Shown piece by piece: positions 1-13,956 of a stretch of 64,000 nt of DNA (positions within the stretch are counted from its first letter, which is position 1; the number at the start of each line of letters is the position of its first letter). The stretch is from Dallia pectoralis. Its lineage: Eukaryota > Chordata > Actinopteri > Esociformes > Umbridae. Location of the stretch: contig CM055756.1 in the NCBI GenBank assembly GCA_029465975.1, positions 7,378,391 through 7,442,390 of the forward strand, given 5' to 3'. Both the position numbers and the translations under genes were made by a program. The notes beneath the pieces were generated by a model. It was not told the DNA's origin and ran no database searches. It worked only from the letters and a program-made list of their open reading frames with translations.

Positions 1-1224
1 TTCTAATATGATGTTCCTCAATAACAAATACCCAGGGGTTACTCCTACACTTTAGGCAATAAACAGAGTAGTGAATTGAGTACTTGAGAAGGCGGGAGAT
101 ACGAGAAAAGAAATAACAAATCTTTGGAATAGTGGCAGGTCATTGATCTTCACTGATTGCATAACATTTCTTGATTATAATACCTAATGCACATGGATCC
201 TACAGCGATAACTCATTGATTTTATTACCAAATCCAGATTGATCTTACAGCCATATCCCATTGATTTATAAACCTAAAAAGAAATACACCATACCCAGAC
301 ACACATGATCACTATCAACAGCCAATCAGCATTAAGACAGAACTCCGGAAACACAATAATTAACATAATTAAATAATGAATTAGGGAATAGTCCAATGAC
401 AGTTGAGAGGAGGATTTCCAATGTGCAACTGTAACAATGACACAGCAGTATTGCCCAACTAAAGAACCACACTACAGATCTGGAGGTGAACAAACTGTCA
501 TCACATCACAGCAGACACACATCTGTGTATTTCCCGTAGCCCTCGGTTTCGAGTTCACCTGGTCTCTGTATGTAGTACGCGTGTGCGTGCATACGTGCAT
601 GTAAGTCTGTGTCTGTGATGAGCCTCCAGAGGATGAGATTTGGACCAGAACGCTAGAACCCTGACACACCCGCATAGTCCAGATCAACTGGGCAGGGAGT
701 CAGGAGAAACACCCGCATCAAGAGATTGTGGTGACTCATTCACGCTGAGGTGCGTTGAGACAACCAAACACATCTCCGTATAACAGACAGCAGAGGTTTG
801 TTTGCCCATCGCCGTGACTCCTTTCTCTCTCCGTTTCCACGTGCCATTTCATTCCAACCCTTCCGTGAGAAGCTCGACGGGGGGGTCGAGACCAAAAGCG
901 GCACGATCCGGGTAACATGGTTGAATCCAGATAGGGCGGTCAATAGGGTTCTCAAAACCTCATCCCATGTTCTGTTCAGCAGAGGCCCGGACTGGTCGTA
1001 CAGGGGGGGCGTTCAAACACAGACAGGAAGCCCAAAAGCATGACAAGATTTGTTTTGTAAGCTTATTGTCACATCTGGACCGTCCTCCTTCTCCTCCCGT
1101 CAGACGGTCATGCTCATGGGTACCCATAACCACTGTCCTGTCGGGCTGGTTGTATTCACCGCCTTTCGCCCGTTTAGGGGATATACTTGTAGGGGTATTT
1201 TGGTTTTCTAAAATGTTTTTTTGT

Positions 1225-1335
1225 CCGTTAACATTCTTAATATTGCAAATGACTAATGTAGCTGAAAACTGTTGCACTGATGAAATAAGCAATAAAACTG
1301 GCCTTCTTATGGAGCATCATCAGTTCAAGGGGAGA
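1225..1335 (+). mobile_element. Tc1/mariner-like fragment (5' leader region)
   Basis: The stretch with attgcaaatgactaatgtag, gctgaaaactgttg and aataaaactggccttctt resembles the untranslated leader of the fish Tc1-like family whose transposase begins MARNK. A longer copy of the same leader is at 17365-17700, and the shared words gaaaactgttg and ggcct(a/t)ct link the two. It is short and internally deleted. Confidence 0.6.
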
Positions 1336-1349
1336 AAAGACTGACAGGG

Positions 1350-1482
<133 letters not shown>

Positions 1483-2087
1483 GGGTACCAGTAGTGTTGT
1501 TATTTTCTGAACACACTCTGGTGGCAGGGGGCATTACTCAAGTTCTGGCGGGTGAGAGGTTTTACAAAACACACACACACAAAACAGAGATGCCCTCTAT
1601 TAAGAAGTCAAAACCAAGCCCAGGCACCACGGTGCCCTGATAGCTTTGGAGGGGGTGTGATGTGTACAGGCTTAATTATACTAGCGGGAACTCGAAAATC
1701 AATGGAAGAATTGGAAAACAAGAAGCATTTGACCTCTATGGGACATTCCGCCGGTAGCCGGGTGATGGGCTATTTTCAGCGTGAAAGTTTGTTTTTGCCT
1801 TCCGGATCAGTACTGTGTATGTTGTCTCATTTAACCAGTTTGATTCTTCATTTGTTCCACAAGATTAGGTGAGTGTAAGAGAACCGAAAGAGAGGGATAC
1901 TGATGGAGACCGAGTTGAGACAAATAAAAAGGAAGAAATACTGTATATTGGCAAGATCAAGACATAGAGATACAATGCCTTTCAAAAGTATTTACAAGGT
2001 GAAACACAAATGGATCTAATATGTTTATTAACGGTGCCTGTGCAATTGGCAAAGAAGCTGCCATTGCTGCTAAGCAACCTCTAACAA

Positions 2088-2587
2088 NNNNNNNNNNNNN
2101 NNNNNNNNNNNNNNNNNNNNNNNNNNNNNNNNNNNNNNNNNNNNNNNNNNNNNNNNNNNNNNNNNNNNNNNNNNNNNNNNNNNNNNNNNNNNNNNNNNNN
2201 NNNNNNNNNNNNNNNNNNNNNNNNNNNNNNNNNNNNNNNNNNNNNNNNNNNNNNNNNNNNNNNNNNNNNNNNNNNNNNNNNNNNNNNNNNNNNNNNNNNN
2301 NNNNNNNNNNNNNNNNNNNNNNNNNNNNNNNNNNNNNNNNNNNNNNNNNNNNNNNNNNNNNNNNNNNNNNNNNNNNNNNNNNNNNNNNNNNNNNNNNNNN
2401 NNNNNNNNNNNNNNNNNNNNNNNNNNNNNNNNNNNNNNNNNNNNNNNNNNNNNNNNNNNNNNNNNNNNNNNNNNNNNNNNNNNNNNNNNNNNNNNNNNNN
2501 NNNNNNNNNNNNNNNNNNNNNNNNNNNNNNNNNNNNNNNNNNNNNNNNNNNNNNNNNNNNNNNNNNNNNNNNNNNNNNNNNNNNNNN
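2088..2587. other. Assembly gap (500 N)
   Basis: Exactly 500 unknown bases, a conventional fixed-size scaffold gap, so the true length is unknown. ORFs spanning it are meaningless. Confidence 0.99.
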
Positions 2588-2619
2588 AAGTAACTGATTC
2601 AAACAGTTTTGATCGCGAA

Positions 2620-3185
2620 AAGGACTCATTCGTCTATTTTATATTCATGTAGGAACATGAAACCCGGGAATTGTCTGAGGAAGTCAGACCCAAATGGTAG
2701 CCATGCATCTCAAGGCTACAAGTACATCTCCAGAGACCTTGATGTTCTTGTTTCCGCTTCACAGTTACAGAGAAACGCCACTGAAGGCCACTTTCCTAGA
2801 TGCGACTGCAGGAGACATCTTAATGAAGAAACGAAGCACCACGATCCAACAGCCACAAAAATTTCACAAAGATCATGGGACTTCAAGCAGAACATTGACC
2901 ACAAACACACTTCAAAAAGCCCTCCAGACTGTTTCAAGAGGCCGGAAATGGGTCTGATCTGAATCTTATTGACAACCTGATCTGAGATTGGAAAATGTAT
3001 GGAAAAAAGCAGAAAAGGGCGGTTTGAACAAGAAAAGTCGGCAAAACTCCCAGTACACAGGTGCAGGAGTTTTATTCATGGCTGTAGGAAGTGCTTGGTC
3101 GTCATTTTGGCGAAAGGCTATGCTACTAAAAATGCAGTCTAACTGATTATTATTTTGGCAATGCCCTTTCTGTTAATATTCTGAT
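2620..3185 (+). pseudogene. Tc1-like transposase remnant
   Basis: A decayed plus-strand Tc1-type element. Near 2712-2745, ctacaagtacatctccagag resembles the N-terminal HTH coding region of a common fish Tc1 family (GYKSISRDLDV-type). Near 2900-2920, acaaacacacttcaaaaagc matches the (N)DPKHTSK catalytic region. At 2953-2975, gatctgaatcttattgacaa reads DLNLIDN, a diverged DLNPIE motif. Around 3085-3140 the C-terminal region and 3' end follow (ggcgaaaggctatgctacta). Most of the region between HTH and the second catalytic Asp is missing, and stops and frameshifts exclude function. The 5' end is probably in the adjacent gap. Confidence 0.7.
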
Positions 3186-3789
3186 TCACAAGGACACATT
3201 TGGTTCTAAAACAAAAACAACATTTCTGTCATAGTTAACGTGAAATAATGAACTGCGGAGAACAAACTATTTGATTATGTTCACATATTTTTCAGACAGT
3301 TGAGAGTTATTTAATGAAAAGGAATATTTGGCTTCGATTAGATTATATCTTTTGACACTTGGGTGTTGTAATGTGTACTCACAATGAACTAACCAATGAA
3401 CCAACTTCTCCAAGGATTTTGTTTCAAAAAGTTTGCCCTCAAGACAATGACTATCAATACCATCATGTTCATGGTGTGTTTGTATATGTGTGTGTGTGTG
3501 TCCAGGGAGGCCTTCATGCATGTGTATCTGTGTTTGTTTTTGTTGTTGCATACAGGTGTACCAGTGAGCAGAAATCCCTTGGCAGTCAAACCATGAGCAA
3601 TGGAGATGATTAACAGACCAAGCCGGGAGGAGTAAAAGTACTAAAGTTAAGTACTCTTGCTGAGGGAATGTATTCCAAAAGACGAGGGTTATTAATGTTA
3701 ACAACAGCCACGGGTGTGCTTATGTCATCAGCTCATCTTCTGGCAGTTAGCATAGTATTAATTTAAACATCACCAACATTATAACCACC

Positions 3790-4046
3790 CCATCATCATC
3801 ACCACAATAATCATCATAATTATCATCATAATCACCACAATAATCATCAGAATTATCACCATAATCACCACAATAATCATCATCATTATCATCATAATCA
3901 TCACAAAAATCATCATAATTATCACCATAATCACCAAAATTATCATCATCATCATCACAATAATCATCATAATTATCAACAACACCACAATAATCATCAT
4001 AATTATCAACATCACCACAGTAATCATCATAATTATCAACATCACT
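3790..4046. repeat. ATC/ATA-rich imperfect trinucleotide array
   Basis: Alternating atcatcata and accacaataatcatc words over about 257 bp, with longer 30-33-bp sub-repeats. Minus-strand translation gives an acidic DDYDDN-type false ORF. Confidence 0.9.
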
Positions 4047-4118
4047 AGTACAGACATCATGACCATCATTTTCACCCACCATCCTCATCACAATAATCTT
4101 GAATCCCTAAATTGTGCG

Positions 4119-4483
4119 TCTGCGGAGGTGGGTGTGTCTGCGGAGGTGGGTGTGTCTGCGGAGGCGAGTGTGTCTGCGGTGGTGGGTGTGTCTGCGGTGG
4201 TGGGTGTGTTTGCGGAGGTGGGTGTGTCTGCGGAGGTGGTGCGCGGGGTGGGTGTGTTTGCGGAGGTGGGTGTGTCTGCGGAGGTGGGTGTGTCTGCGGA
4301 GGTGGGTGTGTCTGCGGAGGTGGGTGTGTCTGTGGAGGTGGGTGTGTCTGCGGCGGTGGGTGTGTCTGCGGCGGTGGGTGTGTCTGCGGCGGTGGGTGTG
4401 TCTGCGGTGGTGGGTGGGTCTGCGGTGGTGGGTGTGTCTGCGGAGTTGGGTGTGTCTGCGGTGGTGGGTGTGTCTGCGGAGGG
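4119..4483. repeat. 18-bp minisatellite (tgcggaggtgggtgtgtc)
   Basis: About twenty copies of an 18-bp G-rich unit with a/t/c variation at one site, and one gtgcgcgggg interruption near 4238. Because 18 is a multiple of three, every frame stays open on both strands, producing overlapping false ORFs. Confidence 0.95.
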
Positions 4484-4679
4484 ACATGTGCTGAGGTGGA
4501 GATAATATAATAAACTGTAATAAAAATACAGTTTAAATCCTCACAAAAGAAGGATGAAATAAATAAGTGTACCAATACTACCAGGGGCGATTTCTGTCCA
4601 AAGCAGGTCAACACAAAGATGAAACCCACACATCCTGTTTCTGTGATGCATTACACACATAATAACTACACTCATACAT

Positions 4680-4712
<33 letters not shown>
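4680..4712. repeat. (CA)n tract
   Basis: A short CA dinucleotide run within AT-rich intron. Confidence 0.9.
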
Positions 4713-4716
<4 letters not shown>

Positions 4717-6131
4717 GCTACTGTGATGGAGATATTAACCAAAACATGCATGGACACATAGAGGGACACACACACATACATATACAAATACACACACACT
4801 CTCTTCTGCAATCATACAGTTCATTTTCTATCAGCTTCTGTTCTCCCATATTTTATCAGCCAAAAGGCAATTTTTACTGCTGGTGCTAAAAGCAGGTATC
4901 AATTGACTAATTTATTAAGTTCATGGGAGTCAGAGTACTTCAGTGCAAAGTGGCATGTTCTCCTAGGTTAGATTTGCAGGGTAAATAGCAGTGGATATGG
5001 CTGCAGCCTGGCGACTATGAAGCCTAGGAGAACATTCTGGAACAGTCTCTGGGCTAACCCTGGGAAACCGGGTCTCAAAGCGGATTTAAGCTCAACAAGA
5101 AAGTCAACAGACACAGCCCCCAAAGCTAATACACATGTTTTGTCCAGGATGTTCCCATAATATTTCCCTTGGACCTTGCTTTGCACAGACGTCAGTTACA
5201 CAGGGGACTTGCTTCTGTGAGCTGTATAGGATGCAAGTTGAGAATAGTAATTATTATTATAAATTAGTTATAGTAAGACCCGCAGCCAGATCATCTGTGT
5301 GTGACCCCTGGGGTCATCCTGTCAGACACACACTGTCTGACTGAAAAAAAGAGACAGAGACATAAACATACACACACACACACACATTGCAATCTCAATG
5401 CAATTTCCTAGACACAAATGACATAAACTAGTCTGCAGCCCACCACAGACGGGGAACATCAAATGTTATCGTTTTCTTCCAAAACTAATCAAAACTCCCT
5501 GTAGCGGACGCAGGATAAGAGACGGTACTAGAACATCGGTAATAATGTTTAATGTTATATTGCAATCAGCGTGTACCCGTGTAATAGGAGGGAAATAAGC
5601 CCCTGATAAATCACAGCCATATACCGCAAGCCGAGATATTTGCAAATAGCCAATGGATTTCTGAGCCGTCAATAGCTCATTAAAAAAGAATTGCTCCGGT
5701 CGACTTAAAAAAACTGATCACGTTATTAATTTCACCTGTGACATGATTTTTTTTATTGTATTCCATAGAACGGTAGAGCCCCCAGTCACAAACAATCTGT
5801 TTAAAAACAGGGCAGCATGAGGAGGGGGAATCTGCTAATGGCGGAATTCATCTGAGGAAGGGCAGAGGCACCTCCGGACAAGGAATAAGCTTAGCACAAA
5901 GGTTAGTACCCACATAGAAATAGAAAATGAATAGTGCTCTTCATTTACAATGAATAAAACAAGCAGATCAACGCACTGTATACGCAGATGAGCCAAAACA
6001 TTACGACCTCACAGGTGAATCCGTGGCACAAGTCACAGAATATGCTAATGATGGTTACAGGAGGAGTGTGTCACACAGTGCATCTCACCCTGCAGCGTAT
6101 GGGGGGGGGGGTTGCGTAACCACAGACCAGT

Positions 6132-6782
6132 CAGGTATTACAGTGACATGAATCCAGTGACAGGTATTCCAGTGACAGGTATTACAGTGACAGGTATTCC
6201 AGTGACAGATATTCCAGTGACAGGTATTCCAGTGACAGGTATTACAGTGACAGGTATTACAGTGACAGGTATTCCAGTGACAGATATTCCAGTGACAGAT
6301 ATTCCAGTGACAGATATTCCAGTGACAGATATTCCAGTGACAGGTATTACAGTGACAGGTATTACAGTGACAGGTATTACAGTGACAGGTATTACAGTGA
6401 CATGATTTCCAGTGACAGGTATTCCAGTGACAGATATTCCAGTGACAGGTATTCCAGTGACAGGTATTACAGTGACATGATTTCCAGTGACAGGTATTAC
6501 AGTGACAGGTATTACAGTGACATGATTTCCAGTGACATGATTTCCAGTGACAGGTATTACAGTGACATGATTTCCAGTGACAGGTATTACAGTGACAGGT
6601 ATTACAGTGACAGGTATTACAGTGACAGGTATTACAGTGACAGGTATTACAGTGACATGATTTCCAGTGACATGTATTACAGTGACATGTATTCCAGTGA
6701 CAGGTTTTACAGTGACAGGTATTACAGTGACAGGTATTACAGTGACAGGTATTACAGTGACAGGTATTACAGTGACAGGTAC
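6132..6782. repeat. 15-bp minisatellite (acagtgacaggtatt)
   Basis: About 43 tandem copies of a 15-bp unit over 650 bp. Four main variants occur: caggtattcc, caggtattac, cagatattcc and catgatttcc. The attcc forms dominate the left part and attac forms the right part. The frame-preserving unit gives false VTGIP and SDRYY ORFs. Confidence 0.97.
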
Positions 6783-9039
6783 CAGCTGTGTGTATTCAGG
6801 GGTGTTATAATTAATTACTATGGGTTTTGTGTCCCAGTACTGATAGCATAATGGAATTCAGGTTTTCAGTGGCGCAAAGCATCTTACAAAATCCAGTGTG
6901 CCTGTGTGAGTGTGTGTGTGTGTGTGTCTCTCTCTATATGGGCGTATTTCTCCATCTCTGTGTGTGAGGGTTAACGTGGTGGATCTGAATGTGTGTTTAT
7001 TTAAACTCTACGGCAGCAATATTAACACTTGTCTCTCCTCAGATCTTCTCTCTGTCCTGTGAATCACAGGGGGCACGCTTTTGAAGTTTGGATTATCCAG
7101 ACAAATCTGGATACATTGTAAATCTGCTTGAGTAGCTTTACAGAATGATATCACCTCTTGGTGTCTCACAGGGGGGCAGATAAGAAACGGCCTGCAGTGC
7201 TGGACGGACTGTTCCAAGCCTCCAGACAGCACACATCGATATTGATCCTACACTAACAGACAGCTGATCACAAGCTGCAGAGATTTAATATCCCTTTGAT
7301 CTGAGCTGAAGATGAGGAATTAAACCGAGACTGAGCGAATGTGGAATAAATGCCAGGGTGCCAGTCTATTCTGTAGAGGCAGAACTAATACACAGTGGCT
7401 GCCGAGAAAATGGAGAAAGATTACTCTTGTGTATAGTGGATAGGTCAGAATGTTTTGAATTGATGAACTCGTGGAAGTAGATTTACTGGTCAATGTGCTA
7501 TTGATCGTCTTTAGAACATCTATTGGTGGACAATCAATACGCACACATTACCTGCCATGCATACAGACCATAACACACTCCGGGACACCCTTGAGTCACA
7601 TAGACTAATCAATTATCAACTGATCAACTAATAAAGACAGAAACTGGCAAAGAGGCCAGCTGTTTACTACCAGAAAGTCAGATGAACCTCTGGACACAAT
7701 TAACATTTTCTTTACTTTACTGTTTTGCATGCATTTGACTTCACGATTGACTCAAGAAAGAAAACAGCCGTTGAATTAATTATTGACTAAATTCTACTCT
7801 CATTGACTCCGAGACAACTGTGTGTCCGCTTGTAAACACGCTTAGTGTAACCAGATCAGGAGGAGAGTTTGTCCCGATTATCTTTTCCCCTTCATCTCCG
7901 CTTGAGCTAACACACAGACAAGTTCCTAAAATCAGGTTGCGTCAGATGACGCCAACATCTACAGACAGAGTTTTCGTGAGCGAGAGTAAACTGCTATATA
8001 CCATTTTAGCTCGTCCGGTCAGGCGGAAATCGGAGGACACTTGACATCACCCCTCCCGGGGCCTTTAAAAAGTGAAAATACAGAGTGAAAATGGTGCTGC
8101 AAAATGCACATGAAAACCAAGGTGAACTAGAGCGAACTTCACCAGACCCTGTGTTCGAAACAATCCCTGCACGAACGGTGAAGGTGTCGAGTAAATATGG
8201 TCCGTGTGTACTCTGTGCTGAGAGTCCACTTCATCACCACAATTCCAATGATGTCACTCTATAAAGATCCTTAATCCGGCCTGACTGACAGGTCCATTGA
8301 CCGCTACCAGTGGATGTATGATAAGGACACAGTGCACTTATTGACCAATAAGGTACAGCAGATGGATGGCCCCAGTGATCCACCCGGCACCCTGAGTGGG
8401 ACTGAGTCTTCCAGTCTCCTTGTCTTACCGACCATCATATCTCCTCAATACAACATCTGATCTGACTGAATATTGACTGAAGGCATTCCATCCATCAATT
8501 CTCCAGTTGGATCTTTATTGAAGGGTTAAAGTGCACTGTAAAAACGTAGAGCAAAATAAATCATTGTGACTGTTTATTTATAATGAAGATCGCTGGGGAG
8601 GGTGCTTGAAAATAAAAACGGTGTTTTGATAGGAGCTGTAAAATAAATGTAGGGAAGTAATGACACGGGATTGTCCTGTTATATGGAATACATGGCATTA
8701 GTTTCAAAATGCTCAGATCTTCTCACAAAATATTTGTTTCGGTCACAGGAGTCGAAACAACAGATGGAAATAGAAGATGGGGAAAGGAAGAAAGAAACGA
8801 GAAATGTGCACCGGCACAATAATTTGCTGAATCTCAGGCAAATGTTTGCAGAAATACATGAATATATAGTCTGAGGAACACATGCGTCTGTAATTGTTCC
8901 CTGGAGAGCTACTAGGGTAAAGGAGGTTGGAGTAGGTCCGGTGAGTATGTGGATGCCTTGTGTGTGAAAACCAGAGAATTTGCAAAGAAATTCCCACCAT
9001 GTTTGACATTTTGTTATTTTCCAGCCTAATTCTAAAACG

Positions 9040-9118
9040 GGTTGGCCTGGTTGCCTTTTTAAATGTGAATTTGTACTCAAATCGGCCTACCTGGTTTATT
9101 AAAGGTTAAATAAAATCT
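9040..9118 (+). mobile_element. 3' tail of tRNA-derived SINE
   Basis: Contains tgtgaatttgtactcaaat, then cggcctacctgg, and an A-rich end (taaaggttaaataaaat). The cggcctacctg...ttaaataaaa block is shared with the complete SINE at 54604-54722. The tRNA-like head is absent, as in a 5'-truncated copy. Confidence 0.65.
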
Positions 9119-9487
9119 AAAATAAATAATGAACACTCTACAATTCAAACCCACCGGAAAAGTCAAAGAATCCGCAACTAGTTCGGCAGAACAATCAGCT
9201 CATGACAGGTTGGTTTTTTTACAATGAAAAACTGTAGACGTAGGTACACTAAATCATAGAACAGCTTAATAAGCAGGTTTTTGATAACCCACAGAATAAA
9301 CACATACACCAGACAGCAATTACCATGTCAGCAAGCAAGAAAGATTACATACATAACAGAAACTCATCCCAACTACATACGGAAACCCAGGACGAGCCTC
9401 CAGAGTTCAACAAAGCTTTTCTCCTGAGTTAGGAAAGTAAAGGTTATGAAGCGTACATGTCGGTCAACAGTTGATGTGCGTACGCAC

Positions 9488-9640
9488 ACACACACACACA
9501 CACAATAAATAGATGAATGTACACACACACACACACAATAAATAGATTAATGTACACACACACACACACACACAATAAATAGATTAATGTACACACACAC
9601 ACAATAAATACATGCATGTACACACACTAGCACAAACATA
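9488..9640. repeat. Compound CA / aataaatagattaatgt array
   Basis: Four blocks of (ac)n separated by aataaatagattaatgt-type linkers, forming irregular 37-57-bp units. Confidence 0.9.
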
Positions 9641-9679
9641 CAAAAACACATACATTTCTGCGGAAATGGGTCACTTAAA

Positions 9680-10295
9680 CACCTGGACAAAATTATTAGC
9701 ACCCTGAAGAATTCTTCAGAGGCATGTTATTAATCTCAGCTGTGATAATAATAGACAGTATATCACCAGTTGACTGCCTGTACTCGAAATAGTTTTTACA
9801 TATTTTAGAGCCGTGCTTTGGGTCATTGGCCAGTTAAAAGAGGAAATTAACTCCAAACATGCGGTGTCCACAGAGGGCGGCATGGCTTTAAAAATGGAGT
9901 GATAATCTTCCTTCTTCAATATCCCTTTTACCCCTCTGCAAATCCCCCACTTCACCACTCCTAGAACATCACATTGCTCCCAACATAATTGACAAAAGGC
10001 ATGCTGCCATCTGTCACTGTTTATTTTCATTAGGCCTGTGTCTCACAAATGTACTTTTTGTGATCCGAACACATTAAACACTTTTCTACCAATCACCCTC
10101 TGCCCGGTCTTTATGTTCTTTTGTCCATCTGGAACCTTTTTTATGGGCCAGTCAAGAGAAGAGTCTTTTTCTTTTCAACTCTGTCTAGAAAGCCAGCATC
10201 CCTGAGTCAACTCTTCACCGTAGATGTAAAGACCGGTGTTTTGCTGGAACTAGTTATTGAAGCTGCCTGCTATGTCCTTTAGCTTATTATATATA
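9680..10295 (-). pseudogene. Tc1/mariner-like transposase remnant, minus strand
   Basis: Read on the minus strand from about 10290, it gives TSTVKS then LRDAGFLDR (the second HTH of Tc1 transposases), a frame-broken region around a VKHGGG equivalent near 9950, GILKKEDYHSIFK near 9900, and ANDPKHGSK near 9805-9840, a decayed form of the NDPKH catalytic motif. It ends at 9680-9700 with gacaaaattattagcacc, the terminal word of this class of element. Stops and frameshifts throughout mark it as dead. Confidence 0.8.
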
Positions 10296-13200
10296 ATGCT
10301 GTTCCCGTGCTTCTCATGCGCCTTGCTCGACCAAAATGTTCGACCAGAAAACCGTAGGTCACGTCAGAAAAACACACAGGTGCGTATACGCGAACTGGAC
10401 AATGCTGGCAAAATGCACCGAGCTCCTAGACAAATCCAGGAAGAGGATTGCAGAAGTAGATTACATTTAGTTGAGAAGGTTTTTTGAAAATCATTTCTAT
10501 CAACCAGAAGACGGTTATCATTATTTAAACTGCCATTGGCCACACAAAACCCTTGACAACCACCCACACAGATGGCACATTTGCTTTTCAAAAAGTTCAA
10601 GGAAAATATAAATTGCATTCGATCATGTCGAATGGATTTCATTCTTGCTCTATTAAAACATTTCGGTATCGGTCTGCGTTTTACATTTTTCACATTTTAA
10701 AAGCCTAATTGACAAGAGCAAAAGACACTAAACGAGGAATATCATAATAGCACAATTATCTATGAATAAAAAAAACATATTTATGAATGACAATAAATAA
10801 ATGAAATAATCATTTGCATGATGATAGTCATTTTTATTGCCTAGCCCTGCTGTTAATCTCATCAATAATGTCTGTCTGACCGTCCCTAAAGAAAAGTCCT
10901 CTTGTTTACCACAACATACCTGCACATTCAGCAGCATTGAAATAGACACACCTGGCCCCTGAGTGATATGTGATCGGTTGGAAAAGGGCACAATGTGAAG
11001 GTGAAGGTGAAATGTCTAGGAGCCTTCTTATAGGATATATCAAAACTGGAGATGTGTGTTTGACAAACACACACACACACACACACTAACAAGCATGCAC
11101 ATTAAGATACAGATCAAACAGAACCATTCCCATGTAAAAGCTAGTAGCAGACCAATGTTATAATGCATTTCCTATCTCCTTTCTTACACAAATGTACCCT
11201 CTAATCAGACCAACTCATATCTTTATAATACACTGATCCAGATTCAACCTCTATCAGTCTGAATCTCAATCAGATACAGACCCTTCTATTGCATCTTTCT
11301 CGTCAGTTTCTGTGCTTATGTATGCACACATTTTACGTATCACAATTAGTGTGATCTCAGCTGAATATTGGTTAATTCCAGTGGAGAATCCTTTCTTTTC
11401 TCCAAATGACCCAGATACAAACATACACCTCTACCGCTCTCTCTAGTCCCCTGACACAGAAACACGAAAGCGCACGCGTCAGCCGTATATTGTTGTAGGT
11501 GTCTGATTATTCCCACAACAATAAAATCAAACGACACCCCAGAATATCCCAATATCCCAATATCAAGATGTCTCACTTTTCAATCAAAAACACGGACATT
11601 TCTAAGTGACACTAAGCTTTGAACAGTCGGGTATATGGACACCTGGCCAACATCTAAAGTGCTTCCGTGGTGCACCTCCCAGAGTTCAATTCCCCCAGCC
11701 GTGGTGAAATCAGATCCCTGTCCCCGTCCCAGAATCTAGGCACGGCAGGGTAAATCTCCCAGTAGCAGACTTCCTATCACAAATCTCAGAGTGTGTCACT
11801 CTGGGAGCATCCCTCACTCAGGTAGTGTTTTGGGGATTTGAAAATACAAAGAAATTACCAGAAATTGGCATCCTTTAGTATCCATGAAGAAGTAATTGTC
11901 GACATTCTTACTGTGCTAAATGCCTGCGCAGACAGCGAGACGAGCAGAGGAATTATGCTTCACTCTTAGATCAAATTATGCTCATACAGAAATCCAGCCT
12001 GCACACGGTATATCGTAAATGCTACACATATGTACGTGTGTGTAAATTGAGTGTGTGTGTGAGAGAGAGAGAGAAACAGACACCCTTAGCAGTGTAGAAT
12101 TAGCTATGTTGACCTTTTGCATAATAAGAGGTGATGTCTCAGAAGTCAGAAATGCTTAAAGTCAGTTAGCGGTCAGTTAGCGGTCAGTTATCGTTCTGTC
12201 TTGTATCATTATCCAGAGGAATACCTCATAACGACCTTCAACGTTAATCGATACCGCAGTTACAGCAGAACAACCTCACTAAGTAATTGTTTGATTTGAA
12301 ATGGCTATTATTCATTTATTGACATTCTAGCTCTCACAAAGTGCTAACTTGTGTTATATAAAATGAAGCCACTGATGATTCTTCTGGTAAGAGCCTGGTG
12401 ATTACACTGGGTTATGTGTTAGCTTACTGTACGTGGTGTAGATAAACACATGTATCACCCACGTCTGGAGAAGTGTCGACCTTTGGCCTGAAGCACAACA
12501 TATTTACATGACTGACCCGTTCTTATTCAACACCACTACTTAAGACAGTCATCTGCCGGGAATAATTTAGTTGCTCGTGGTTGTCTCTCTCTGTTTCCTG
12601 CCTTGTCCATTCTTTATGTGTCCATCTGTTTCTGTGTGTGTGTGTGTGTGTATCGGGGTTATGTAGAACTGATAGCAGGTGTTTGCAATTTGCTGCTGCG
12701 GAGAAAAGTCCTATGTGGGTCTTTTACTCATCTCAATGAAGAAGTAGAACAGCCATACATCATCTAGGTCCCGTGTGGCTACACTAACAAATTGCTGTAC
12801 CTTTACAGCCACACTTTAACAGTAAGCTACTGGAATTCTACAGCAACAATGCAGTATGCAGATTTCATTGCATACTTCTAATAGCGCATCTATCATTTGT
12901 TTAATGTTAATTGCAATGTATCTCGGGAATCTTGTTGTGGATTTTGTTTATATGTGTGTTTATATATAGAGAGATATTGTTTACATGTGTGACAGACGGT
13001 TTATATTTGAATGGGAGCAGGGAGCTATGGCAGTCTAGTGCTAGAGCCATTTTCCTTTGACTCACTGCTGTGGGAGAGAAGCTGTTCTTGTGGCGGGAGG
13101 ATTTGGTCTTGATGGATGTAAGCAAACGGCTACGGTCTAACACAAATACAATCAACACAAATACTCTAACTTATAATGCATTCAAAGCCATTTGAAAAGC

Positions 13201-13550
13201 TGCCTTACGCTACCACCTATGTTCTTTCATTCACAATGAAGGTAACGTTTTTTTTAAGTTAATTACAGAATGAGCGGGAGTACGGTCAGTTTGGAGTCTA
13301 AGTGCAGAGACCACCCAGCATACCAGAAAAGAATCCAACCACATCATATAGCACCAGAAACAGGCAGTGAAAAGTATTTTCCCACACGTGCTCTTTCCAT
13401 CCCGATGTGACATTGATGGCTGTAGAATACTGCAGTACCGGTACATTGTAGCGTTTTGGCTTTTGTTTCAGACTCATCAAAACAAATTTACAATAAATGT
13501 GTGATATGTATTTCCCAGAACCAGCTACCAGCACTGCATTAACAAACATT

Positions 13551-13956
13551 GACCAGCACTGCAGAATCAGTGACCAGCAATGCAGAACCACTGACCGGCA
13601 CTGCAGAACCACAGACCAGCACTGCAGAACCACAGACCAGCACTGCAGAACCACAGACCAGCACTGCAGAATCACAGACCGGCACTGCAGAACCACAGAC
13701 CGGCACTGCAGAACCACAGACCAGCACTGCAGAACCACAGACCAGCACTGCAGAACCACAGACCAGCACAGCAGAACCACAGACCAGCACTGCAGAACCA
13801 CTGACCAGCACTGCAGAACCACTGACCAGCACTGCAGAATCACTGACCGGCACTGCAGAATCACTGACCGGCACTGCAGAACCACAGACCGGCACTGCAG
13901 AATCACTGACCGGCACTGCAGAACCACAGACCGGCACTGCAGAATCACTGACTGGC
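13551..13956. repeat. 21-bp minisatellite (gaccagcactgcagaacca..)
   Basis: About nineteen copies of a 21-bp unit with a ctgcag in almost every copy. Site variants ccagc/ccggc, aacca/aatca and cacag/cactg are arranged in blocks. Several frames on both strands are open throughout, which explains the apparent 148-296-codon ORFs. Confidence 0.97.

Noticed and set aside
2021..2629. Long ORFs across the N gap
   Set aside because: The unknown bases are translated as X, so no real reading frame is shown. The same applies at 24932-25546.
3747..4091. Acidic DDYDDN ORF on the minus strand
   Set aside because: It is a translation of the imperfect ATC/ATA repeat.
8749..8874. Possible charged exon (ESKQQMEIEDGERKKETR)
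   Set aside because: It follows a cacag, but no convincing donor ends it and the sequence does not resemble CEP112. It is probably purine-rich intron.
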